A stretch of 45,993 bases of DNA from JAAUTS01 sp038250235 (GTDB taxonomy: Bacteria > Verrucomicrobiota > Verrucomicrobiia > Methylacidiphilales > JAAUTS01): assembly GCA_038250235.1 (NCBI GenBank), contig JBBSCO010000019.1, forward strand, positions 1 through 45,993, in the 5' to 3' direction. The position numbers were made by a program, and so were the translations under genes. The notes beneath the pieces are model-generated. The model was not told where the DNA came from. It did not search any database and worked only from the letters and a program-made list of their open reading frames with translations. The stretch's first letter is position 1, and every line of letters begins with the position of its first letter. Positions 1 to 7,302 of this stretch are shown here, in pieces.

Positions 1-129
1 CTCGGCTACAAGGAAACAGAACCACTGCCGAAGGTTTTGGCTGAAAAAAAAGTTGCAAACTCGGTCACTCAGCTACTTTATACTTTTCTTTCAGACAGTT
101 CAGAGAATTTGTGTAAAGTAATAGACTGA
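1..129 (+). CDS. possible C-terminal end of a gene cut by the window edge
   Basis: The first frame is open from base 1 to a TGA at 127-129, giving 42 residues. The peptide is mixed polar and hydrophobic and resembles no family I recognise. A second frame is also open over the same stretch, so openness alone is weak evidence. It could be the end of a rightward gene starting outside the window, or chance. Confidence 0.25.
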   Translation, partial: LGYKETEPLPKVLAEKKVANSVTQLLYTFLSDSSENLCKVID

Positions 130-399
130 GCCCATGGAAACCGGGGGAAACCCAAAAAACTTGCTCTCACCGTCCTGATGCGAAAGCTCATCATCCTGGC
201 CAATAAATTATTGCAAAATTCTCAATTTTCCCGTGTAGCATATTCGCTGTGGCGAACAACCTAAGACACGCCCGCCCCGACCTTTTGTCGGGGTTGCTGA
301 CCCCATCAGAATAGTCCCTCCAATGATAATTCCATGGCACCTGCGTGAGGTTTTCTTTACTCGTTTGAAGTTGCTCACGTCAACTGTGCTTTTAAGCTT
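130..399. other. intergenic region left of the sugar dehydrogenase
   Basis: No convincing gene is seen here. The only clear structure is a perfect 7-bp hairpin at 275-293 (CCCCGAC, loop CTTTT, GTCGGGG). It has no T tract on either strand, so it is at best a weak 3' end signal for the leftward dehydrogenase gene ending at 400. Confidence 0.5.
275..293. terminator. GC-rich hairpin, possible weak terminator
   Basis: A perfect 7-bp GC-rich stem encloses a 5-nt loop, 107 bp beyond the stop of the leftward PQQ-type dehydrogenase. No run of T follows on either strand, so intrinsic termination is doubtful. Confidence 0.25.
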
Positions 400-1527
400 T
401 TACTCCGGACTGAGTTTGATGATTTTTCCTTCGGCGTAGAGCACGTAAATCAGACCATCCCAACACTGGATATCACGAATGCGTCCCCCGCCCTGCAGGA
501 TGATTTCCTGGTGGGTGACCTTATTGCTTTCGTCAATGACCACTCGAATCACTTTTTGGTGGGCCAGAGAACTGACCAGGAGATTACCCTTCCACTTGCC
601 AAAAGGATCTCCGGTGACAAAATCAATCGCCGAAACGGCAATTGATGGTGTCCAGTTAATAGCAGGTTGTTCCATGCCCTCTTTTTCTGTGATGTCGGTG
701 ATAGGCGTGCCGCTATAGTTAATGCCGTAAGTGATGATGGGCCAGCCGTAATTGGCACCTTTTTTGATTAGGTTCAATTCATCTCCGCCTCGGGGACCGT
801 GCTCTGTTTCCCAAAGAAGCCCGGTTCCGGGTTGAAAACGCAGTCCCTGTGGATTCCTGTTGCCGTAGGTCCAGATTGAGGGACGGGCCCCTTCGGTTTT
901 GACAAAGGGATTATCCACGGGAATCCTGCCGTCGTCGTGGATGCGGTGGATTTTTCCCGCAACATGATCCAGCCGTTGCGCCAGGTTTTCCGGTGTGGCT
1001 TTACCACCACGATCCCCGATGCCGAAATAAAGATAGTTGTCCTGATCGAAGTCAATCCGACAGCCGTAATGATTTCCGCCCTGTGTATAATCTTCCATTG
1101 GAGGGGCGAAAATGGTTACAAGATCCACGAGGGCATTATCTTTCAACCGTGCCCGGATCAGGTTTGTGTTGCTTCCTTTGTCTGTTTTTTTGGAGAACGC
1201 CAGATAAATCCAGCCATTAGAGGCATAATCCGGATGTAATTCCACATCGAGAAGCCCGCCCTGGCCTCTCTTGTCTACCTCGGGAACATTGGCAACGGGT
1301 TGGGGAAGAAGCTGGTTGTTCTCAATGACGCGAAGCTGGCCGGCCTTTTCTGTCACTAGAATGCGTCCATCTGGAAGCCGGGCCATGGCCCAGGCATCCT
1401 TGAGACCTTCCACCATCACTTCCCTACGAAAACTTAATTCCTCCGAGCGAATGATCTCGCCTGTCTGGGAAAAGACCTTTAAAGAAAAGTAGCAGTTCAA
1501 AAAAAATAGCAGACAGATAAAACGCAT
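400..1527 (-). CDS. PQQ-dependent sugar dehydrogenase (glucose/sorbosone dehydrogenase family), secreted
   Basis: This is a soluble PQQ-type aldose/sorbosone dehydrogenase with a predicted six-bladed propeller, probably oxidising sugars in the periplasm and passing electrons to a cytochrome. From the chosen ATG at 1527 the protein begins MRFICLLFFLNCYF, a clear signal peptide. Family signatures follow in order: a GQGGLLDVELHPDY segment, GGNHYGCRIDFD, YFGIGDRGG, YGNRNPQGL and TEHGPRGGDELNLI. The first His of the usual GHRNPQG motif is Asn here. The reading frame stays open to an ATG at 1575, which would put 16 residues before the signal peptide. I prefer 1527 because the hydrophobic core then sits at the N-terminus. 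The divergent cytochrome c gene starts at 1526, so the two start codons overlap. The cytochrome is a natural candidate electron acceptor, which is inference from adjacency. The exact sugar cannot be read from the sequence. Confidence 0.85.
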   Translation of the reverse strand: MRFICLLFFLNCYFSLKVFSQTGEIIRSEELSFRREVMVEGLKDAWAMARLPDGRILVTEKAGQLRVIENNQLLPQPVANVPEVDKRGQGGLLDVELHPDYASNGWIYLAFSKKTDKGSNTNLIRARLKDNALVDLVTIFAPPMEDYTQGGNHYGCRIDFDQDNYLYFGIGDRGGKATPENLAQRLDHVAGKIHRIHDDGRIPVDNPFVKTEGARPSIWTYGNRNPQGLRFQPGTGLLWETEHGPRGGDELNLIKKGANYGWPIITYGINYSGTPITDITEKEGMEQPAINWTPSIAVSAIDFVTGDPFGKWKGNLLVSSLAHQKVIRVVIDESNKVTHQEIILQGGGRIRDIQCWDGLIYVLYAEGKIIKLSPE

Positions 1528-1975
1528 GACACACGCTAGGTTCGCTTCCCGCCTTTTGCAAGTCACAGCATTCACCCTAATGCCGTTTTTCTACGGCTGC
1601 GGATCATCGGATTCTTCTGCTCCTGCCGTGCTGAGTGCCGATATGGACATTGATACCCTTCTCCAGCAAGGAGAAGAACTTTACAGTCAGAACTGTGCCA
1701 CCTGTCATTATGGGGGCGGCGGAGGAGGCCAGAACCCGTCCTTGTTTACCTCTTCTATCGTTAAAGGGTCGCCCGAAGGTCTGATGAAAGTCATTCTACA
1801 GGGACAGAGAGGAGTCAGTATGGTCGACGGACGGAAGTTAAACGGGATCATGCCAGCTCAGGCGTATTTGAATGACGTGGAAGTCGCGGCGATCGCGACC
1901 TATGTCCGCCGGGAATTTGGAAAAGTGGAAGAACCCGTGCAACCTGCTGTAGTATCCAGATTCAGACAAAAATAA
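1526..1975 (+). CDS. lipoprotein cytochrome c, mono-heme
   Basis: A small c-type cytochrome of 149 residues. An N-terminal segment with basic residues (MTHARFASR), a hydrophobic stretch and a lipobox-like FFYGC with Cys25 indicates a lipid-anchored exported protein. The heme-binding motif is CATCH at residues 57-61, followed by a Gly-rich loop. Met109, in GIMPAQ, is the likely distal ligand, as in class I cytochromes. The last 20 residues are a polar tail. The start at 1526 overlaps the start of the divergent sugar dehydrogenase. The 3' end overlaps the convergent mqnA by 14 bases. It may take electrons from the neighbouring dehydrogenase, which is inferred from position only. Confidence 0.85.
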   Translation: MTHARFASRLLQVTAFTLMPFFYGCGSSDSSAPAVLSADMDIDTLLQQGEELYSQNCATCHYGGGGGGQNPSLFTSSIVKGSPEGLMKVILQGQRGVSMVDGRKLNGIMPAQAYLNDVEVAAIATYVRREFGKVEEPVQPAVVSRFRQK

Positions 1976-2702
1976 GCGGTGTGGTTTCTACTTCAGGAAA
2001 CAAGGCCAGTTCCTTGATTTCCAGGGCAAAACGTTTGATGGCTTCTTTTTCAAAAGGCCCCAAGCCGAAACGTATCCACTCGGTCAGATACTGGAACTCC
2101 TCAGCTGTACGGGCGATTTCTCCCCGCGCGGAAAGGCCTTTCAGGCAACGTTGGCGGAAAGCTTCAGCCTGCTCCCCACTCAGACTGCAGGAAGGATGCA
2201 GGGCCCAGACGGCAAAAACAAAGGGCATGCCGGTGTAGCTTCTCCAGGCACTTCCAAGATCGCTGATTTGAGCTTTGGGAAATTCCCTTCGAAAACGCAA
2301 GGCCCGGTCACCGATCAGCAATTGCCCATCGGCCTCGGCGCCGTCATCCTTCAGTTCAGGCTCTGTTTTCCAGTGTTTTTTTAATAAAACTTTTAGAAGA
2401 GTTGCCGATGTTAGTGACGCAGCATCCAAAGCGATGTTTTTCAGCTCCTTGACGGGTTTATTGTGGGCCAGGATCACACTGTAAACGGGTCCCTGGCAGG
2501 CTATGGCTATCCCATCAATGATTTTGATATTTTTTTCCAGAAAACATTCCACGACCGGGATCAGTGCCACATCCAGCAATCCCCTCCGGAACTCATTCGC
2601 CAGGACACTGGGTTCGCGCAACAGAACGGTATCTGGAAGATGATGAAGCAACGGCTTGGCGTTGAGGTAAGGAACGCATCCGATGCGGAGATGTTCGATC
2701 AT
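1962..2702 (-). CDS. mqnA: chorismate dehydratase MqnA, futalosine menaquinone pathway
   Basis: MqnA removes water from chorismate to give 3-enolpyruvyl-benzoate, the first step of futalosine-dependent menaquinone synthesis. The 246-residue protein starts with the family signature RIGCVPYLNAKPL (residues 6-18) and has the periplasmic-binding-protein-like fold expected of the MqnA/MqnD superfamily. MqnA rather than MqnD is supported by the directly upstream mqnE, since MqnE uses the MqnA product. The gap to mqnE is 24 bp, so the two are likely co-transcribed leftward as the last genes of the cluster. The 3' end overlaps the convergent cytochrome gene by 14 bases. Confidence 0.85.
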   Translation of the reverse strand: MIEHLRIGCVPYLNAKPLLHHLPDTVLLREPSVLANEFRRGLLDVALIPVVECFLEKNIKIIDGIAIACQGPVYSVILAHNKPVKELKNIALDAASLTSATLLKVLLKKHWKTEPELKDDGAEADGQLLIGDRALRFRREFPKAQISDLGSAWRSYTGMPFVFAVWALHPSCSLSGEQAEAFRQRCLKGLSARGEIARTAEEFQYLTEWIRFGLGPFEKEAIKRFALEIKELALFPEVETTPLIFV

Positions 2703-2726
2703 GGAATATCGGTGGGGTAAGACATC

Positions 2727-3833
2727 TCAGACCTCCTGCAATGCAGTTGTCTGAAAATCACGATAAAACGTATCCCGCTGAACGGGGTCGCGGCCTGCTT
2801 CACGGATTGCTTTTTCCAGCTGAAACCGCGTCATGCCAACGGGCGTGGTGGCACCCGCCATGTGGAAGATTTTTTCATCGGCAATGGTTCCGTGAAGATC
2901 ATCCACTCCGTAAGACAAAGCAATCTGCGCCACGGAAAGGCCCATGCTGATCCAATAGGCTGTCAGGTGGTCGAAATTGTCCAGGAATATGCGGCAAAGG
3001 GCCAACATCCGCAGCTCCTCCAAGGCTCCCACCCGTCGAATATGGGAAAGTTCATTGTTCTCCGGCTCGAAAGCATAGGGAACCAGTGCGGTGAAGCCTT
3101 TGGTTTCATCCTGGAGATCACGCAGTCGGCGGAGATGATCGATGCGTTGCGCGATGCTTTCGACATGGCCATAGAGCATGGTGCAGGTGCTTCGCTCACC
3201 CATTTGATGCCAGATGCGGTGCACTTCCAACCACTCGTCAGCTGATTCCTTGCCGCGGCAGATGCGGTCCCTCACTTCCGGATCGAAAATTTCAGCTCCC
3301 CCGCCGGTCAGCGCATTCAGGCCTGCTTCACGCAGTTCTTCCAGTGTCTGACGGATCGGGGCTTTGCGGATACGTTCGGCCAGGTGCCGGATTTCGATTG
3401 CAGTGAAGGCTTTGAGCTTCAACGAGGGATCCACCGCCTTGAGTTGTCTCAGCATGCCGGTGTAATAGTCGAAAGGGAGTGTGGGATGCAGTCCCCCTAC
3501 GATATGAATTTCGGTAATGCCCTCCGCCAAAGATTTTTTGGAAGCTTCAACCATTTCTTCAATGGAATACTGAAAGGCATCGTCATCGCGTTTTTTGCGG
3601 GCAAAAGCGCAGAATTGGCAGTTCAGGATGCAGATATTTGAATAATTCAGGTAACGGTTGATGACATAGCTGGCACGGTTGCCGTTTTTCCGTTCGCGAA
3701 CCTGATTGGCCAGGCGCCCCAATTCGTGAAGGGATGCGTATTGATACAGCCAGAGGGCTTCTTCCGGGGTGATACGTTGCTCCCCCTCCACTTTGTCCGA
3801 GATCGAACCGAGCATTATTGAATTTTCGTTCAT
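2727..3833 (-). CDS. mqnE: aminofutalosine synthase MqnE, radical SAM
   Basis: MqnE is a radical SAM enzyme that joins 3-enolpyruvyl-benzoate to the adenosyl radical to give aminofutalosine. The [4Fe-4S] cysteines are C68, C72 and C75 (CX3CX2C, in NICILNCQFC). The segment GGGAEIFDPEVRDRICRGK followed by EEWLE-like residues, and the later SYGVDDLHGTI, distinguish MqnE from the related MqnC. At 368 residues it has the usual family length. It starts 7 bp after the stop of mqnP and ends 24 bp before mqnA, so it is in an operon with both. MqnB, MqnC and MqnD are not in this window. Confidence 0.9.
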   Translation of the reverse strand: MNENSIMLGSISDKVEGEQRITPEEALWLYQYASLHELGRLANQVRERKNGNRASYVINRYLNYSNICILNCQFCAFARKKRDDDAFQYSIEEMVEASKKSLAEGITEIHIVGGLHPTLPFDYYTGMLRQLKAVDPSLKLKAFTAIEIRHLAERIRKAPIRQTLEELREAGLNALTGGGAEIFDPEVRDRICRGKESADEWLEVHRIWHQMGERSTCTMLYGHVESIAQRIDHLRRLRDLQDETKGFTALVPYAFEPENNELSHIRRVGALEELRMLALCRIFLDNFDHLTAYWISMGLSVAQIALSYGVDDLHGTIADEKIFHMAGATTPVGMTRFQLEKAIREAGRDPVQRDTFYRDFQTTALQEV

Positions 3834-3840
3834 GAGTTAT

Positions 3841-4701
3841 CTAAATCAAAGTCAAAAATACACCCAAGAATAGTGCCAGGCTAACGGCGGCATTGACATG
3901 GAAGAAGGCCTTGTTGAGATTTCCCGGGTCGTTGCTGGATGAAAGGCGGTGCTCCCAGAGCAGGCAGGCACAAACAAAAACCCAGGCCGCAAAATAAATC
4001 CAGCCCAGCCCGGCTAACCATCCGAAAAGCCCGAAGCCCAAAGCCGCTGCCAGATGAAAACCACGCGAGATGCGGAGGGCACCTTCCACCCCGTAACGGG
4101 CCGGAATGCTGTGCAGCCCTTTGGCTTTGTCGAAAGCGATATCCATCGTCGCGTAGATAATGTCAAACCCTCCTACCCAAAGCAGAACGGAGAGGGCCAG
4201 AACATAGGGTTCGAGGCTCCACAACTCACCGGTCACTGCCGCCCAGGCACCCATGGGCGCCACACTCAAAGCCAGGCCCAAAAAGAGATGGGAATAGGCG
4301 GTGAAACGTTTGGTGATGGAATAAAAAGTGATCAGAACTATAGCCAAAGGGCTTAGCAACACACAGAGGGTGTTCAACTGCATGGAACCCAGCACCAGAG
4401 CAGCCGTGGAAACCACCATGAGGATCTGTGCCCCGACTTTGTTGATGAGACGGTGCCTGTTCCCGGTTCGCGGATTTTCCTGGTCAATATTCCAATCCAC
4501 CAGCCGGTTGAAACACATCGCGCTGGTCCGGCCTGCCACCATACAAACCAGAATCCAGAAAAAGATATGCCATTCCGGCCAGCCCCGGGCGGCTACCAAC
4601 ATACTGATCAGAGCAAAGGGCAGGGCAAAAATGGTGTGGGAAAATTTGATGAATTCGAGAGCATTGATAAGGCTGGAGGCCAGTGTTTTGGAAGATGTCA
4701 C
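3841..4701 (-). CDS. mqnP: UbiA-family prenyltransferase (MqnP-like) for menaquinone
   Basis: An integral membrane aromatic prenyltransferase of 286 residues that probably attaches the polyprenyl tail to the naphthoate intermediate of the futalosine pathway. The two Asp-rich Mg-diphosphate motifs are visible: NRLVDWNID at residues 65-73 and DIIYATMDIAFD at 180-191, followed by KGLHSIPARYG. Several hydrophobic segments lie between them. The family also contains 4-hydroxybenzoate polyprenyltransferase (UbiA), and many genomes annotate it so. The neighbouring mqnE and mqnA favour menaquinone. It lies 15 bp after the ubiX-like gene and 7 bp before mqnE. Confidence 0.85.
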   Translation of the reverse strand: MTSSKTLASSLINALEFIKFSHTIFALPFALISMLVAARGWPEWHIFFWILVCMVAGRTSAMCFNRLVDWNIDQENPRTGNRHRLINKVGAQILMVVSTAALVLGSMQLNTLCVLLSPLAIVLITFYSITKRFTAYSHLFLGLALSVAPMGAWAAVTGELWSLEPYVLALSVLLWVGGFDIIYATMDIAFDKAKGLHSIPARYGVEGALRISRGFHLAAALGFGLFGWLAGLGWIYFAAWVFVCACLLWEHRLSSSNDPGNLNKAFFHVNAAVSLALFLGVFLTLI

Positions 4702-4716
4702 AGGATTCTTTACAAT

Positions 4717-5289
4717 TTATTCTTCAGGGTTTTGTTCCCCTTCATTCTGCTTCCAACGTTTGACCAGATCATTCTCCACTCCCAAGTGGTCCAGAACGCG
4801 GGCAACCAGGGTGTCCGCCACTTCTTGAACAGTCGACGGCCGACCATAAAAGGAGGGAATCGCCGGAATGACCGTTGCCCCTGCTTCCAAAAGTGTGACG
4901 ATGTTCCGGGCCTGGATGAGATTCCAAGGAGTTTCGCGCGGAACGACGATCAGCTTTCGTTTTTCTTTTAGGAAAACGTCGGAAGCCCGGGTGATGGTGC
5001 TGTCGGAGTACCCGTGAGCTATACGTCCTACTGTCCCCATGGAGCAGGGCATGATGGTCATAGCATCAAATTTAGCCGAACCGCTCACAAAGGGAACCTG
5101 CATGCTTCTATCATCATAAAGGGCGAAACGTCCGGGCAAACGGTAGCCGCCCAATTCACAGGAGGCCACCTCGCGTGCATGGGAACTGAACACCACGTGC
5201 AACTCATGGTCTGTCTTTTCAAGGCAGTCCATAAATCTCTGGGCATAGATCGAGCCGCTGGCTCCGGTGATCGCAAGAACAAATTTCAT
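4717..5289 (-). CDS. ubiX: flavin prenyltransferase UbiX
   Basis: UbiX makes prenylated FMN, the cofactor required by UbiD decarboxylases. The protein has 190 residues and begins with the FMN-binding signature AITGASGSIYA (GASG at residues 9-12). It also has the conserved PCSMGTVGRIAHG segment and VPRETPWNLIQARN towards the C-terminus. A UbiD-family gene is upstream on the same strand, so the pair fits cofactor maker and user. The 15-bp gap to mqnP indicates co-transcription. In futalosine organisms such UbiX/UbiD pairs are thought to serve a late decarboxylation of the naphthoate, so the role is inferred rather than shown. Confidence 0.9.
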   Translation of the reverse strand: MKFVLAITGASGSIYAQRFMDCLEKTDHELHVVFSSHAREVASCELGGYRLPGRFALYDDRSMQVPFVSGSAKFDAMTIMPCSMGTVGRIAHGYSDSTITRASDVFLKEKRKLIVVPRETPWNLIQARNIVTLLEAGATVIPAIPSFYGRPSTVQEVADTLVARVLDHLGVENDLVKRWKQNEGEQNPEE

Positions 5290-5651
5290 AAATGGCCGTA
5301 TCCTGTTTTACCCTGCGGGAGTGACTCCGCAAGCGTACTGTGATGCATCTACTTCCTCTGCAAGGAGTGAGGATCCGCTAAAAGACCATACCACGGAAAG
5401 GATTTTATGCCGGAAAGAAGGGAAATCAGAAAGAGCCCCTGATCGAAAGGGTTAAGCTCTATTCGTTACTTTGGTTACTGTTGAGGTAATTCATCCGCAG
5501 CCCTGGCCTGCGTGACAAAAACCATCAACATGCAGAAGGCAACAAAATGAACAGCAAGGTGGTTTCCGGTTTTCACAACAGAAAAAAACAAGCAACTTCC
5601 GGGAACTAGGCAATCCACGGAGCATCGAAATCTACCGCAGGTTCCCTGCAC
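5290..5651. other. 362-bp intergenic region between ubiD- and ubiX-like genes
   Basis: No gene is seen. An imperfect hairpin (TGCGGGAG/CTCCGCA with one bulged G) lies at 5314-5331 without a T tract. The gap is long for an operon otherwise spaced by 7-24 bp, so ubiX-mqnP-mqnE-mqnA may have its own promoter here. No promoter boxes could be assigned with confidence. Confidence 0.4.
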
Positions 5652-7124
5652 CTACAAAACGGACAAGGCCCGCACCTTGGCCAGAACTTCTTCCGGATGG
5701 CGGCATTCCACCGGCCAGACGCGGGTATAGCCTTCTCCTGCGAGTTTTCTGGTGGCATCAATACCCATATGACTGCCGATATTGGGAATGTTAGGCGCAT
5801 GATCCAGACTGTCACAGGGCCCCTTGGTGAAGTGGGTGTCCCGCTGCGGATCGATGTTGGAACAGATCTTGAATAAAACCTCGCTGGTGTTGTGGACATC
5901 CACATCCGAATCAACCACCACGATGATTTTGGAAAACATCATCTGTCCCATCCCCCACAGGCCGTTCATGATTTTAAAGGCATGATAGGGATATTGCTTT
6001 TTGATACTGACAAAAACCAGGTTGTGAAAAACTCCTTCCGCCGGCAATGCGATGTCCACAATCTCCGGAAAGGTCATCTTCAGCACCGGAAAAAGAATGC
6101 GAACGCTGGCCGTGCCGATGTAAAAATCTTCCATGGGCGGTTTGCCTACCACAGTCGCGGAATAAACTGCGTCAGAACGATGGGTGATGCAGGTCACATG
6201 AAAAACCGGGTACTTGTCCACTGGGGTGTAAAAACCGGTGTGATCTCCAAAAGGGCCCTCGTCCCGCAGAACTTCCATGGGATCCACATATCCCTCAATG
6301 ACAAAATCAGACTCCGCCGGAACCATCAGGTCGTTGGTTTCACACTTGATCAATTGTACGGATTTTTTTCGCAAGAAGCCTGCCAATAAAATTTCATCCA
6401 GGCCGTCAGGCAGCGGGGCTGTTGCCGCAAAGGCAAAAACCGGATCACCTCCCAGACATACCGTCACAGGCATGCGCTCGCCCCGCTCATAATAGCGGCG
6501 TCCATGACGGGCTGCCACCTTGTGGATCTGCCAGTGCATTCCAGTGCTCCACCCGTCATAGACCTGCATACGGTACATGCCAACATTCCGTTCCCCCGTA
6601 TCCGGATCCTGCGTATAAACGGTCGGCAAGGTCACAAAGGGACCGCCATCGTCCGGCCAGCATTTGAGTACGGGTAGATCTTTCAATCCACGACTGTCTG
6701 TGGGTTTGTTAAAATAATGAATCCGATCTTTACAGGGACCCTGGCTCACTTTGACCGGACGGGCGTGGATTACATCCATTCCCTGACGAACCAGTTCAAA
6801 AGCCTCGCCGATGGATTTGGGCGGCTTGGCTTTCATCAGGTAGGCCAATTGTCCTGCTATCTCATCCACGTGACCCACGCAAAGTGAGAGGGCCATGCGG
6901 CGTTCGCTACCCAGGGAATTGACGAGGACAGGAAAGGCGGAGATCCGGCCATCAACCAGAACAGGTTTTTCAAAAAGCAGTGCTTTTCCTCCTCCGGGCT
7001 TTTTCATCTCCAGATCGGACAAGGCAGCAATCTCCAGATCAATGGAAACCGGAGTTGAAATGCGCCGTAATTCCCCTGCAGTTTCCAGGGTTTCGATAAA
7101 GTCGCGTTGGGAAGCAAATGCCAT
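5652..7124 (-). CDS. UbiD-family decarboxylase, menaquinone-linked
   Basis: A prenyl-FMN-dependent decarboxylase of 490 residues, the usual UbiD length. Family features include YRMQVYDGWSTGMHW followed by the HKVAARHGRRYYE helix, CLGGDPVFAFAATAPLP, EGPFGDHTGFYTP and the C-terminal MGIDATRK segment. In classical organisms UbiD decarboxylates 3-polyprenyl-4-hydroxybenzoate. Beside mqnP, mqnE and mqnA it more likely removes the carboxyl from the prenylated dihydroxynaphthoate of the futalosine pathway (sometimes called MqnL), which is inference from context. It is upstream of ubiX on the same strand, 362 bp away. Confidence 0.85.
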   Translation of the reverse strand: MAFASQRDFIETLETAGELRRISTPVSIDLEIAALSDLEMKKPGGGKALLFEKPVLVDGRISAFPVLVNSLGSERRMALSLCVGHVDEIAGQLAYLMKAKPPKSIGEAFELVRQGMDVIHARPVKVSQGPCKDRIHYFNKPTDSRGLKDLPVLKCWPDDGGPFVTLPTVYTQDPDTGERNVGMYRMQVYDGWSTGMHWQIHKVAARHGRRYYERGERMPVTVCLGGDPVFAFAATAPLPDGLDEILLAGFLRKKSVQLIKCETNDLMVPAESDFVIEGYVDPMEVLRDEGPFGDHTGFYTPVDKYPVFHVTCITHRSDAVYSATVVGKPPMEDFYIGTASVRILFPVLKMTFPEIVDIALPAEGVFHNLVFVSIKKQYPYHAFKIMNGLWGMGQMMFSKIIVVVDSDVDVHNTSEVLFKICSNIDPQRDTHFTKGPCDSLDHAPNIPNIGSHMGIDATRKLAGEGYTRVWPVECRHPEEVLAKVRALSVL

Positions 7125-7302
7125 AACTCAAGAACACTACATCAGAAAAACCAGAGTTCGAGCTGAAAGAGCCACAGGCTTTGTCGACTGCCCATCCTGC
7201 AACAGCAGATCATATGGTCGAAGATAGGGTTGGATTGGATCGAATCGAATTGAATAATGGCACTTTATAAAATTCGGCTGAAGGAGGGTTTTAGTTTATG
7301 TC

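Noticed and set aside
7225..7260. GGATTGGATCGAATCGAATTG pseudo-repeats upstream of the UbiD gene
   Set aside because: A short, imperfect run of attga/atcga words in an AT-rich gap, with no second copy; it is not distinguishable from chance.
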